Assembly: GCA_963791625.1 (NCBI GenBank)
Contig: CAWBTA010000005.1
Location: 248,001-312,000, forward strand
DNA length: 64,000 bases
Direction of reading: 5' to 3'
DNA from: JANMCE01 sp963791625
GTDB taxonomy: Bacteria; Actinomycetota; Acidimicrobiia; Acidimicrobiales; Ilumatobacteraceae
Shown piece by piece: positions 28,780-37,632 of the stretch. Made by a program: the position numbers and the translations under genes. Numbering within the stretch: position 1 is the stretch's first letter; each line of letters opens with the position of its first letter. Below the pieces are notes generated by a model. That model worked only from the letters and a program-made list of their open reading frames with translations. It did not search any database and was not told where the DNA came from.

Positions 28780-29013
28780 TCAACCCGACCCTCTCCAGAT
28801 GCGCCAGATCGCGCCGATGTCGAGCGGGTTCCGACCGATCACCAGGGGCTTTGCCGCGCGCACAATCTGGTCGAACACGTTCGGCCCGGGATGGCCGACG
28901 AAGGTATGGCCGTCGATTCCTTCGTCGGTGGAAATCACCAGCACACCCATCGGCAACGGCGGCGGCCCAAGCAGCGGTGAACTCTGGCGCTCATGAACGA
29001 TGATGCGAACCAT
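28780..29013 (-). pseudogene. Truncated N-terminal fragment of an enolase-superfamily (mandelate racemase-like) gene
   Basis: The 77-residue open frame contains MGVLVISTDEGIDGHTFVG and KPLVIGRNPLDIGAIWRIW. These match the capping-domain start of mandelate racemase/muconate-lactonising enzymes, in which a short strand, 'DEG(I)xG' and 'GRDPLD...W' follow each other. Family members are about 370-400 residues with a catalytic barrel; here a stop comes right after the first helix and no barrel sequence is found in the 150 bases before the surface-protein gene. It is most likely the remnant of a sugar-acid dehydratase-like gene. It is divergent from the TetR gene, which may once have controlled it. 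Confidence 0.65.
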
Positions 29014-29098
29014 CGGTGATCTTCATCCACTCACCGTACCGACCAGCGTTTGCAGCGCTCGGAGGCGCAGCAAAGCGCCGTCGGGCAGACTAGACACC

Positions 29099-29725
29099 AT
29101 GGTCAGCCAGAAGTCGCAACCGGGGCGGCGCGAACAGAACAAGGCCGAGAAGTGGGATCGCATCATTGGCGCCGCGGCCAAGCTTTTCGCCGAGCGCGGT
29201 TACGAGGGAACCACGACGACCGAAGTTGCGCGCGCCGCTGGCATAGGGACCGGATCGCTGTTTCTGTACGTTCCCACAAAGGAGCACTTGCTGGTAGCCG
29301 TGTTTCGCGAGCAAGTCGACGCGGCCTGGCACCTCGCTGCCGCCGGTATCGATCCGTCGCAACCGTTCCAAAGTCAGATCGAGTACCTGCTCTTCAGCGT
29401 CATTGACTTCTGCGAACAGTCCCCGGAGCTTCTCAGCATGTATGTGAAAATCCTGCCGTTCATTGCTGGGCCACTGCGCTCCGAGGCGGGCGAGTCGTTG
29501 AAGACGCATCGTCGCTTGATGGAAGAGGTCATCAGTGCCGCCATCGCGAATCGCCTCCTGCGACGAGACGTACCGATAACGACACTCGCTGCAAACCTCG
29601 ACGCGTTGTTCACCCATCATCTGCGACGCCGCGTTGCCGGCAGCACCACGGCGACTGAATGTCGCACCGAGTTCAGCGACTCGATCGAGCTCCAGTTGCG
29701 CGGCCTCGTTCCGAAACGGAGATAG
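29099..29725 (+). CDS. TetR/AcrR family transcriptional regulator
   Basis: I start the gene at the ATG at 29099 (MVSQKSQPGRREQNKAEKW), since the sequence before it in the same frame is not protein-like; the ribosome-binding site is weak. The 208-residue product has the TetR helix-turn-helix near residues 15-62: IIGAAAKLFAERGYEGTTTT, VARAAGIGTGSLFLYVPTKE, then LLVAVFREQVD. The C-terminal half is the variable ligand-binding part. TetR proteins usually repress nearby genes and release DNA on binding a small ligand. It is followed five bases later by a crotonase gene, so the two probably form an operon. It may regulate the catabolic genes to its right, with an acyl-CoA or pathway intermediate as a plausible ligand; this is inferred from position only. 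Confidence 0.9.
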   Translation: MVSQKSQPGRREQNKAEKWDRIIGAAAKLFAERGYEGTTTTEVARAAGIGTGSLFLYVPTKEHLLVAVFREQVDAAWHLAAAGIDPSQPFQSQIEYLLFSVIDFCEQSPELLSMYVKILPFIAGPLRSEAGESLKTHRRLMEEVISAAIANRLLRRDVPITTLAANLDALFTHHLRRRVAGSTTATECRTEFSDSIELQLRGLVPKRR

Positions 29726-29730
29726 CTGGC

Positions 29731-30510
29731 ATGCCCGAATCCGTGCAGTCCCGTATGGAGTTCATCGATGTCGTCGCTTCACTCGACGGAGACCATGTCG
29801 GCACCATCGAGATCCAGCGACCGCCGAACAACTTCTTCGATACGGCGTTGATCGGCACTCTCGCCGACGCCTGCGAAGCGCTCGCAACCCGCGGTTGTCG
29901 GGCGGTTGTTCTGTGTGCTGCCGGACGACACTTCTGTGCCGGGGCCAACTTCGCATCGAAAGCAGAACCCGTCGGCCCGCATCTCTACGACATGGCCGTG
30001 CGGCTGTTCGCGCAGCCGTTACCCATGGTGGCAGCGGTGCAGGGCTCTGCGGTCGGCGGCGGCCTCGGTCTCGCGATGGCGGCCGACTTTCGGGTGGCGT
30101 CGTCGGAATCGCGTTTCACCGCGAACTTCTCACGCCTTGGTTTTCACCATGGTTTCGGTCTTTCCGTCACGCTGCCAAGGGTGGTCGGCCAGCAGGCAGC
30201 ACACGAGTTGCTCTTCACCGGGCGTCGCATCGACGGAGCCGAAGCACATCGCATCGGTCTGTGCGATCGGCTCGTTTCGTCCGACGAGATTCGATCCACT
30301 GCAGATGCGCTCGCTCGTGAAATCGCCGGTGCCGCGCCCCTGGCCGTCCGTTCGATTCGCGCCACGATGCGACGAACACTGCTCGATGAGTTGCAGGCTG
30401 CACTCGATCACGAAAAGGCCGAGCAGGACCGCCTTCGCACGACGACAGATTTCCGTGAGGGCATCAAGGCCAGCAGCGAACGCCGCGAGCCGAACTTCGA
30501 GGGGCGCTAG
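29731..30510 (+). CDS. Enoyl-CoA hydratase/isomerase (crotonase) family protein
   Basis: The ATG at 29731 follows a GGAG motif and gives 259 residues, the usual crotonase length. Oxyanion-hole segments are present: AAGRHFCAGANF (about residues 66-77) and VQGSAVGGGLGLAMAADFRV (about 102-121). Of the two catalytic glutamates of the hydratase, the second is kept (QQAAHELLFTG), but the first position holds Phe in FTANFSRLGF. Plain water addition to an enoyl-CoA is therefore uncertain; isomerase, hydrolase or another crotonase reaction is possible. It lies directly after the TetR gene and before the aldolase and acyl-CoA ligase, which fits a role in breakdown of a CoA-bound acid in the cytoplasm. 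Confidence 0.88.
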   Translation: MPESVQSRMEFIDVVASLDGDHVGTIEIQRPPNNFFDTALIGTLADACEALATRGCRAVVLCAAGRHFCAGANFASKAEPVGPHLYDMAVRLFAQPLPMVAAVQGSAVGGGLGLAMAADFRVASSESRFTANFSRLGFHHGFGLSVTLPRVVGQQAAHELLFTGRRIDGAEAHRIGLCDRLVSSDEIRSTADALAREIAGAAPLAVRSIRATMRRTLLDELQAALDHEKAEQDRLRTTTDFREGIKASSERREPNFEGR

Positions 30511-30552
30511 CCAGTGATGTGCCTACGGTTCTCGGTGTGATTCACTTCCGTT

Positions 30553-31329
30553 ATGAGTGGATTTCCCGAAAGTCTCCGTTCCCGCTGGGCCGCTGGTAAT
30601 TCGACGATCGGTGCGTGGTTGACTTACCGGGAACCATTGCTGGCCGAGATCGCGGCGTTGGCCGGGTACGACTACGTGTGCATCGACTTGCAGCACGGCC
30701 TGATGGATCTCGATACGGCAACTGCGATGCTGGCCTCGACCGCTCGAACCGACACCGTGGCGATGGCTCGGGTGCCGTGGAACGAGCCGGGCGTCATCGG
30801 CCGAATGCTTGATGCCGGGGCGCTAGCGATCGTGATTCCCATGGTGAACAGCGCTCAGGAGGCCCGCCGAGCAGTGGAGTCGTGCCGCTATGCGCCGCTC
30901 GGGTCGCGATCATTCGGACCATCCCTGCCAAACAATCGCTATGGTCCCACGTACCCGGCGCGAGCCAACGACGAGGTCACGGTAATTCCTATGATCGAAA
31001 CACGTGAGGCGCTCGCGAACCTTGACGAGATCGTCTCGGTGCCCGGTGTCGACGCGGTATACATCGGGCCGGCCGATCTTTCTATCGCATTGGGCCTGTC
31101 TCCGGGAATGGATCACGAGGACGCGATTTTCAACGACGCGTTGGTAGCGGTCGTTGACGCCTGTCGCCGTCACGGCGTGGTGCCCGGCGTGCACGCGAAT
31201 CCGCAGATCGCGGCCAAGCGGTACGCGCAAGGTTTCCGAATGATCACCGTCGGATACGAGATCTTTGCGGCCCAGACTGCGCTGAAAAGCGATGGGAAGA
31301 TCGCTCGAGCGGCCATCGCCGAGAGCTGA
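30553..31329 (+). CDS. HpcH/HpaI family class II aldolase
   Basis: The 258-residue product matches the HpcH/HpaI family throughout. Family enzymes cleave or form 4-hydroxy-2-oxo acids, releasing pyruvate, with a divalent metal. The key positions can be seen: the catalytic His in CIDLQHG, the pyruvate-binding Arg in VAMARVPWNEPG, the metal-binding Glu in VIPMIETREAL and the metal-binding Asp in IGPADLSIALG. The length is normal. It overlaps the next gene, an acyl-CoA ligase, by one base (TGATG), so the two are translationally coupled. A pair of aldolase and ligase suggests that an aldehyde or acid fragment is activated to a CoA ester. The true substrate is unknown; the Hpa name refers to the family and does not imply the homoprotocatechuate pathway here. 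Confidence 0.92.
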   Translation: MSGFPESLRSRWAAGNSTIGAWLTYREPLLAEIAALAGYDYVCIDLQHGLMDLDTATAMLASTARTDTVAMARVPWNEPGVIGRMLDAGALAIVIPMVNSAQEARRAVESCRYAPLGSRSFGPSLPNNRYGPTYPARANDEVTVIPMIETREALANLDEIVSVPGVDAVYIGPADLSIALGLSPGMDHEDAIFNDALVAVVDACRRHGVVPGVHANPQIAAKRYAQGFRMITVGYEIFAAQTALKSDGKIARAAIAES

Positions 31330-32978
31330 TGGGGTTCAATCTCTACGACGTCATTGCTGCAGTCGCATCAGCATTCCCGGATCGCGAGACGATGGTGTTC
31401 GGGTCGCGCCGCCTCAATGCCGGCGAGTTGATCGGGCGGGCAAATCAGTTCGGCCACGCGCTGCTGGGTGCCGGGCTCACCGTCACGCGAGAGCGCTCCG
31501 CACTTGCCCGGCATGAGTCGGGTCAACCGCACGTGGCGATCTATTCACGAAACCGCCAGGAGCACATCGAGGCGCTGATCGGTTGTTTCGCTGCACGCGC
31601 TGTGCCATTGAATGTGAACTACCGATACCTGGCAAACGAGGTGCGATTCCTGTTCGATGACGCGTCGGTTGGCGCGGTCGTGTTCGCCTCTGAGTTTGCG
31701 CCGGTCATGGCCGACGTCGTCGCCCAGATGGCCTCGCGGCCCCGACTCCTCATGCAGATCCCCGACGAGTCAGGCCACCCGTTGCTTCCGGGCGCGCAAT
31801 GGTTTGACGACTTGCTGGCCGGACAGCCGACGCACGCGCCCGACGTCGACCGGTCGCCGGACGATCTGTACGGCCTCTACACCGGCGGAACAACGGGTCT
31901 GCCAAAGCTGGTGCTCTGGCGGCAAGCCGACGCCTTTCCACCGTTGTTTGGAGGTCGGCGACCCGACAGTTCGGAGTGGGATTCAATCGCCGAGATCGTG
32001 GCCGCTTCCGGTGGCGGCATCCGCCACATGCCTGTTGCGCCGTTCATGCACGCAGCCGGTCAATGGCCAGCGGTACGCGCCCTGGTTGCCGGGAACACGC
32101 TCGTAGTTCCTCCCCTCGCCGCGACCTTCGACGCTCGCCAGTTTGTCGACATTGTGGAACGCGAGAACGTAGGACTCACCAACATCGTGGGCGACGCGTT
32201 CATCTGGCCGCTCGTTGCTGAGCTGCGCGATCGACCCCGCCCTTTGTCGTCGTTGAAACGGGTGGGTACCGGTGGTGCCGCGGCATCGCCGCGTGCTCGG
32301 CAAGCACTGCTCGAGGTGCTTCCTCAGATCGAAATCTACGAGACGGCTGGAGCATCGGAAACCGGTGCCCTGCTCGCACACGCCACAAGGACCGGCGGTC
32401 CGTACGTGAGTGGGTCGTTCACGTTGTTGCCACGAGCCTGCGTGCTCTCGGAGGATCGGTCAGCGGTGCTGACCGGCGGGTCCGATGAGGTCGGCTGGCT
32501 GGCGGCGACGCACCGAGTACCGCTCGGCTACCTCGGCGACGCGGCCAAGACCGCGGCGACGTTTCCGATCATCGACGGCGTCCGATTCACCATTCCCGGT
32601 GATCGAGTGCTGCTGCGCGCCGATGGTCTTGTTGACCTTCTCGGCCGAGACTCCGGCGTGATCAACACCGGTGGCGAAAAGGTCTTCGCCGAAGAGGTCG
32701 AACGTGCGATCCTCACCCACCCCGGCGTGCACGACACCGTCGTGTGCGGCCGGCAAAGTGAACGGTGGGGGGCCGAAGTAGTCGCCATCATCGCCGCCGA
32801 TGACCACGTGACCGATGCCGAAATCGGTGACAACGTCCGCGCTCGCCTCGCCGCGTACAAGGTTCCGAAAGCGCTCATTCGGGTGCCGAGCGTGCAGCGC
32901 GGTCCGAACGGCAAGGTTGACATGACCTGGGCCCGTGGTCTCGTCGAAGCGCGCGTCGTGATCGATCCGTCGCGCTAG
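31329..32978 (+). CDS. AMP-dependent acyl-CoA synthetase/ligase
   Basis: The 549-residue product is a full-length member of the ANL adenylating superfamily. The phosphate-binding loop YTGGTTGLPKLVLW is near residues 184-197, the adenine-binding motif YETAGASETG near 337-346, and the hinge and C-terminal signature RDSGVINTGGEKVFAEEVE near 441-459. The catalytic Lys is in PNGKVDMTW close to the end. The reaction is carboxylate + ATP + CoA giving acyl-CoA + AMP + PPi in the cytoplasm. It resembles the FadD3/FadD17 type found in actinobacterial steroid and branched-acid catabolism, but I cannot fix the substrate. It is coupled to the aldolase by a one-base overlap, and its 3' end overlaps the convergent SMP-30 gene by four bases. 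Confidence 0.92.
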   Translation: MGFNLYDVIAAVASAFPDRETMVFGSRRLNAGELIGRANQFGHALLGAGLTVTRERSALARHESGQPHVAIYSRNRQEHIEALIGCFAARAVPLNVNYRYLANEVRFLFDDASVGAVVFASEFAPVMADVVAQMASRPRLLMQIPDESGHPLLPGAQWFDDLLAGQPTHAPDVDRSPDDLYGLYTGGTTGLPKLVLWRQADAFPPLFGGRRPDSSEWDSIAEIVAASGGGIRHMPVAPFMHAAGQWPAVRALVAGNTLVVPPLAATFDARQFVDIVERENVGLTNIVGDAFIWPLVAELRDRPRPLSSLKRVGTGGAAASPRARQALLEVLPQIEIYETAGASETGALLAHATRTGGPYVSGSFTLLPRACVLSEDRSAVLTGGSDEVGWLAATHRVPLGYLGDAAKTAATFPIIDGVRFTIPGDRVLLRADGLVDLLGRDSGVINTGGEKVFAEEVERAILTHPGVHDTVVCGRQSERWGAEVVAIIAADDHVTDAEIGDNVRARLAAYKVPKALIRVPSVQRGPNGKVDMTWARGLVEARVVIDPSR

Positions 32979-33802
32979 ATTCGCGCCAAATGAACTGCTG
33001 TGCCCGACGTGGTCGTGGTCGTGCGAAAGATTGAGCCGCGGCGAGTTGGTTCGGCGTCGTTGCCCGCCGTTACGACGATGAGGTCGGCGCCGTTGAAGCA
33101 CACGCTGGTGACGTGTTTGGCGGGCACGACGAGGACCGAATCGAGTGTTCCATCGGGGCGGAAACGTACGACACGTCCGGCTCCGTGATCGGCAACCCAG
33201 ACCGCACCCGTCACGTCGATGGCGAGGCCGTCGGGTTGGCTTCGTTTCCCGAGTGGCCAATGGCGTCGGTTTCGAACCGACGCGCCGTCATTGATCAAGT
33301 CGTGCACCACGACGCATCCGGCCCGCGTGTCGGCGTGATACAAGGTCGAGCCGTCGGGTGAGATGGCCACGCCGTTGCATTGCTGCACCTCGCCGTAGAG
33401 CATCGTGGCTGAGCCGTCGAGATCAACTCGCCACATCTCACCCGGTATCGGCTCGGCGGTCGGATCGAGTGATCGATAGCGAACCGAGCCGACGTAAATG
33501 CGACCGGCATTGTCTGTGCCGAAGTCGTTGAAGCCCAGTGCACCGTCGACCGTGAGCACCACACGAGTCGTGCCGTTCCGGACGTGTTGGAGGTCTCGGC
33601 CACCGACCAGGAAACCTCCGTCGGCGTGCTCGGCGATGCCCCCGACGCCCCGGCGTTTCGGTATGACGGTCTCGACCAGACCGTCGCTACACAGGCGGTA
33701 CACGCCGCCCTCGAGCACGTCACTGAAGACGAGCGTGCCATCACAAGCGATAGTGGGCCCTTCGATGAGTCCGTAGCCTGAAGCGAGCAGTTCCCAAGTC
33801 AC
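32975..33802 (-). CDS. SMP-30/gluconolactonase family protein
   Basis: The 275-residue product is a six-bladed beta-propeller of the SMP-30/gluconolactonase/LRE family, which hydrolyses sugar or other lactones using a bound divalent metal. Four metal-site regions can be seen: GLIEGPTI (Glu, about residue 14), ALGFNDFGTD (Asn, about 92), QCNGVAISPDGSTLYHAD (Asn, about 140) and SQPDGLAIDVTGAVWVAD (Asp, about 190). No signal peptide is present, so it is cytoplasmic. It is transcribed against the ligase gene and is divergent, with 46 bases between, from the SDR gene, so a shared promoter region is likely. In this setting it may open a lactone intermediate of the catabolic pathway. Confidence 0.88.
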   Translation of the reverse strand: MTWELLASGYGLIEGPTIACDGTLVFSDVLEGGVYRLCSDGLVETVIPKRRGVGGIAEHADGGFLVGGRDLQHVRNGTTRVVLTVDGALGFNDFGTDNAGRIYVGSVRYRSLDPTAEPIPGEMWRVDLDGSATMLYGEVQQCNGVAISPDGSTLYHADTRAGCVVVHDLINDGASVRNRRHWPLGKRSQPDGLAIDVTGAVWVADHGAGRVVRFRPDGTLDSVLVVPAKHVTSVCFNGADLIVVTAGNDAEPTRRGSIFRTTTTTSGTAVHLARI

Positions 33803-33848
33803 GACGGCACGCTACGTCGGTTCGGAAAACTGAGTACGGTCGGCAACC

Positions 33849-34595
33849 ATGGGAAGACTTGACGGCAAGGTAGCGCTCATCTCCGGAGGCGCCCGCGGCC
33901 AGGGTGCCGAAGAGGGAAGCCTGTTCGCAATTGAGGGTGCAACCGTCGTCCTGGCCGACATTCTCGACGACCTCGGCCATGCCACGGCCGCGTCAATCGA
34001 CGGAGCCTCGTACATGCACCTCGACGTTCGTCGTGAGGACGATTGGGACGCGGTCGTGGCTTCGATCATCGAGCAACACGGCCGCCTCGACGTGATGGTG
34101 AACAACGCGGCCATCGACCTGGAGCGTTCGCTCGTGGAGACCTCGCTTGAGGAATGGAACCAGGTGCTTGCGGTGAACCAAACCGGCGTGTTCCTTGGCA
34201 CTCGCACCGCAGCGCGGGCCATGATCGCTGCCGGCAACGGTGGCTCGATCATCAATATCTCTTCAGTGGCCGGACTTGAGGGTTTGAAACTGCACACCGC
34301 CTACGGGGCCACGAAATGGGCGCTACGGGGCATGACCCGAACCGCGGCACAGGAGTTGGGGAAGTTCGGTATTCGCGTCAACACGGTGCACCCGGGCATC
34401 ATCGAGACCGAGTTCACGGCCGAGCTGAAGTCGTTCAAAGATCCCACCACCCGGGCGAAACTCGAACGTGGCATCGCGCTGCGGCGCTACGGCAACACGG
34501 AAGATGTCGCAAAGCTCGTGCTGTTTCTGGCGAGCGACGATGCGGGGTATTGCACGGGCCAGGAATATCTCGTTGATGGTGGCATCCACCGATGA
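33849..34595 (+). CDS. Short-chain dehydrogenase/reductase (SDR)
   Basis: The 248-residue product is a classical SDR. The nucleotide-binding motif SGGARGQG is at residues 12-19, with an acidic Asp at the end of strand 2 (VVLADILDD), which favours NAD(H). NNAAI follows near 86-90. The active-site Ser is in NISSVAG (about 136-142), and Tyr and Lys are in YGATKWA (about 152-158). The end has CTGQEYLVDGG, typical of family members acting on hydroxyacyl, steroid or cyclic alcohol substrates. It overlaps the quinone-oxidoreductase gene by four bases (ATGA). The likely task is oxidation of a hydroxyl to a ketone within the island, with the substrate unknown. Confidence 0.93.
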   Translation: MGRLDGKVALISGGARGQGAEEGSLFAIEGATVVLADILDDLGHATAASIDGASYMHLDVRREDDWDAVVASIIEQHGRLDVMVNNAAIDLERSLVETSLEEWNQVLAVNQTGVFLGTRTAARAMIAAGNGGSIINISSVAGLEGLKLHTAYGATKWALRGMTRTAAQELGKFGIRVNTVHPGIIETEFTAELKSFKDPTTRAKLERGIALRRYGNTEDVAKLVLFLASDDAGYCTGQEYLVDGGIHR

Positions 34596-35575
34596 GAACC
34601 ATGCGGTGCCACCAGCTTGGGCCGGACCTCACGCTGCAACTCGATACGGTTGACGACGCGAAGCTTCGGCCCGGCCGGGTTGTCGTGGAGGTGCACGGCT
34701 GCGCAGTCAGCTTTCCCGACGTGCTGATGATGCAAGGCGCATACCAGCATCAGCCGCCCCTGCCCTTCGCTCCCGGCGCTGAATTGTCGGGCATTGTGCA
34801 CGCGGTGGCCGATGATGTTGACGACTACGCCATCGGTGACCGAGTCATCGCAAACACCGGCTATGGCGCACTCGCGGAGATGGTCGCCGTGCCGGCATCA
34901 CTTCTGGTGCGCGTGCCCGACAACATCGACCTCGTTGAGGCTTCGGCCTTCTTCTCGGCCTACGCCACGTCACACTGGGCACTGCACGCGCGCGGCAACC
35001 TGCAAGCGGGGGAGTCAGTGCTTGTGCTCGGCGCGGCCGGCGGCGTTGGATTGGCCGCAGTCGAGTTGGCAGCGCTTCACGGAGCACGCGTCATAGCTGC
35101 GGCAAGTACCGACGAGAAGCTCGCGATGTGTCGCCACTACGGCGCGACCGACGTGATCAACTACACGACAGAAAACGTGAAGGAACGAGCCAAGGAACTT
35201 ACCGACGGCAAGGGCGTCGATGTCGTCTACGACGCCGTTGGCGGCGAGTACAGCGAGGCGGCGTTTCGTGCCATCGCATGGAACGGCCGATTCCTCGTCG
35301 TTGGCTTTGCGGCGGGCGGAGGCATACCGAAGCTTGCGCTCAACCTGCCGCTGCTGAAAGGTGCCTCGGTGGTGGGGGCACTGCTCGGCGGCGCACAACG
35401 AAACGACCCAGCGCGGTACCGAAACATGCTCGAGCAGTTGACGGCCATGTGGGCCGATGGTCGGCTGCATCCGCATGTGTCGCGCACCTATTCGCTGGCC
35501 GATGCAGGTCAAGCTATTCGAGATGTTGCCGAGCGACGTGCCATCGGTCGCATCGTCGTAGATGTGCGACGTTGA
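34592..35575 (+). CDS. Zinc-independent MDR oxidoreductase (NADPH:quinone reductase-like)
   Basis: The 327-residue product belongs to the medium-chain dehydrogenase/reductase superfamily without the catalytic zinc ligands, as in quinone oxidoreductases. An N-terminal GroES-like fold (FPDVLMMQGAYQHQPPLPF) precedes the Rossmann motif LGAAGGVGLAAVELA near residues 148-162, and the phrase GVDVVYDAVGG follows. Family members reduce quinones, enones or enoyl-CoA esters with NADPH. The start ATG overlaps the stop of the SDR gene as ATGA, and the next gene, the carboxylase, begins two bases after its stop, so the three form one operon. It probably reduces an activated double bond in the pathway; the true substrate cannot be read from the sequence. 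Confidence 0.9.
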   Translation: MRTMRCHQLGPDLTLQLDTVDDAKLRPGRVVVEVHGCAVSFPDVLMMQGAYQHQPPLPFAPGAELSGIVHAVADDVDDYAIGDRVIANTGYGALAEMVAVPASLLVRVPDNIDLVEASAFFSAYATSHWALHARGNLQAGESVLVLGAAGGVGLAAVELAALHGARVIAAASTDEKLAMCRHYGATDVINYTTENVKERAKELTDGKGVDVVYDAVGGEYSEAAFRAIAWNGRFLVVGFAAGGGIPKLALNLPLLKGASVVGALLGGAQRNDPARYRNMLEQLTAMWADGRLHPHVSRTYSLADAGQAIRDVAERRAIGRIVVDVRR

Positions 35576-35577
35576 CC

Positions 35578-37632
35578 ATGGCGCTCCCTCGGTCACTCCT
35601 GATCGCGAACCGCGGCGAGATCGCGATTCGCGTGGCGCGCACGGCTCGGCGGCTCGGCATTCGTACCGTAGCGATCCACCCCGACGATGATCGCACCTCG
35701 TTGCACACACGCGTTGCCGATCACGCCGTCATGCTCTCCGGGCGGGGTGCTGCGGCGTATCTCGACATTGATGCCGTTGTAGCCGCGGCCGTGGCCGAAG
35801 GCTGCGACGCTGTGCATCCGGGCTACGGGTTTCTGAGCGAGAGCGCCGCGTTTGCGACTGCGTGTTCGGCTGCCGGACTCACATTCGTCGGGCCGACCCC
35901 CGAACAGCTTTCGTTACTCGGCGACAAGGCCCGGGCACGAAAGGCAGCCGTCGCCGCGGGCCTTTCGGTGCTCCGAGGAACCGAAGGCCCTGTCGATGCG
36001 GACGGCGCCGTCGCGTTTCACCGCTCGCTCGTCGCCGATGGCAGCGACGGGGCCATCATGCTCAAGGCGGTGGCGGGTGGTGGCGGCCGTGGCATGCGAG
36101 TGGTGCGGGCCGAGGCCGACATTGCCGACGCGTTTTCCCGCTGCTCCTCCGAAGCCCTCGCCGCGTTTGGCGATGGACGTATCTACGTGGAGGAGCTGCT
36201 GCCGATTGCCCGCCATATCGAGGTGCAGATCGTCGGCGACGGCGCGTCGGTCATGCACCTGGGCGAGCGCGACTGCAGCGTGCAGCGTCGACACCAAAAG
36301 CTCATCGAAATCGCGCCAGCACCGAACCTCTCCGATGAACGCCGCGAGCGATTGCACGATGATGCCGTTCGGTTGGCGCAATCAGTGGGCTTCAAAAACA
36401 TCGGGACCATCGAGTTCCTCCTCGACCCATCACCTGGCTCCAACCGGCACGCTTTCATCGAAGCGAACCCGCGCATTCAGGTGGAGCACACGGTTACCGA
36501 ACAGGTGACCGGCATCGACGTGGTGGAGGTGCAGTTGCGCCTCGCAGGTGGCGCGTCGCTAGATGAGGTGCTCACGCACTGGGACGGCCGTGTTCGTGGG
36601 TGGGCTATTCAGGCGCGAGTGAACATGGAAGCAGTTGCGGCCAACGGTGACGTCACACCAGCCGTGGGCGACCTCACCGCGTACGACATAGCAAGCGGGC
36701 CGGGCATCCGTGTGGACGGCTACGGCTACACGGGCTACCCCACGAGCGCGTCGTACGACTCGCTCCTGGCCAAGGTGATTGCGCAGTCATCAGACGGTGA
36801 TTTCGGTGACGCCGCACGCCGACTCGATGCGGCGCTGGCCGAGTGCCGAATAACCGGGGTGGAAACCAACATTGCACTGCTGCGGGACATCGTCACGTCG
36901 CCCGCATTCCTCAGCGGCGACCTCACGACCGGCCTCTTCGATCAGCTCGCCGCCCAAGGTGGCATCGGAATGAACCGCCACGTGGAACGGTACGCGATGA
37001 ACGCCCCGGTCACGACAGCCAAAACGTCCACGAACAGTTCCGAGGATCTCGCTGTCGGCGACGTCGCCATCAACGCACCGATGACAGGAACCGTCGTGGC
37101 CTTCACCGTCGACACCGGAGCCATTGTGACGGCCGGGCAACTTGTCGCCGTGATCGAGGCGATGAAGATGGAGCACGAGGTGCGTGCGACGTCCCCTGCC
37201 ATCGTGCGCCGCTTCTGTGTTCGTGTCGGCGACACGGTGCGTATCGACACGACACTCGTCATTGTCGAACCGACCGACAGCCATGATGACGCTACCCCAC
37301 AAGCCGAAGACGTCGATCTCGATTCCGTACGAGCCGATCTGGCCCACATCATCGATCGCCATCGACGAGCGCACGACGAGGCGCGTCCCGATGCCGTAGC
37401 GAAACGCCATCGTCTCGGGTTGCGGACGGCTCGCGAGAACGTCGACGATCTGGTCGATGCCGGCACGTTTGTCGAGTACGGGCCACTCGCCATCGCGGCA
37501 CAGCGTCGTCGACGCAGCGTTGAAGAACTCATCGACAAGAGCCCGGCCGACGGCATGGTGACCGGCGTCGGCAGCGTGAACGGCGCGTTGTTCGATGACC
37601 CGGCATTCGAGATGCGCCGTGCTGGCCTATGA
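35578..37632 (+). CDS. Acyl-CoA carboxylase, biotin carboxylase + BCCP part (5' piece of a frameshifted gene)
   Basis: The gene starts at ATG 35578 (MALPRSLLIANRGEIAIRVA). Domains in order: biotin carboxylase with ATP-grasp loop KAVAGGGGRGMRVV near residue 160 and EANPRIQVEHTVTEQ near 297; a BCCP/biotinyl domain with the attachment site EAMKMEH, Lys at residue 530; then the start of a carboxyltransferase (RENVDDLVDAGTFVEYG). The frame runs into TGA at 37630, in the middle of the carboxyltransferase, while its continuation is in the +1 frame. Dropping one C of the CCC at 37599-37601 would give a single 1,096-residue polypeptide, the size of one-polypeptide acyl-CoA carboxylases. The reaction is ATP-dependent carboxylation of an acyl-CoA; substrate unknown. 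It may be a sequencing error, a real mutation or programmed frameshifting. Confidence 0.88.
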   Translation: MALPRSLLIANRGEIAIRVARTARRLGIRTVAIHPDDDRTSLHTRVADHAVMLSGRGAAAYLDIDAVVAAAVAEGCDAVHPGYGFLSESAAFATACSAAGLTFVGPTPEQLSLLGDKARARKAAVAAGLSVLRGTEGPVDADGAVAFHRSLVADGSDGAIMLKAVAGGGGRGMRVVRAEADIADAFSRCSSEALAAFGDGRIYVEELLPIARHIEVQIVGDGASVMHLGERDCSVQRRHQKLIEIAPAPNLSDERRERLHDDAVRLAQSVGFKNIGTIEFLLDPSPGSNRHAFIEANPRIQVEHTVTEQVTGIDVVEVQLRLAGGASLDEVLTHWDGRVRGWAIQARVNMEAVAANGDVTPAVGDLTAYDIASGPGIRVDGYGYTGYPTSASYDSLLAKVIAQSSDGDFGDAARRLDAALAECRITGVETNIALLRDIVTSPAFLSGDLTTGLFDQLAAQGGIGMNRHVERYAMNAPVTTAKTSTNSSEDLAVGDVAINAPMTGTVVAFTVDTGAIVTAGQLVAVIEAMKMEHEVRATSPAIVRRFCVRVGDTVRIDTTLVIVEPTDSHDDATPQAEDVDLDSVRADLAHIIDRHRRAHDEARPDAVAKRHRLGLRTARENVDDLVDAGTFVEYGPLAIAAQRRRRSVEELIDKSPADGMVTGVGSVNGALFDDPAFEMRRAGL

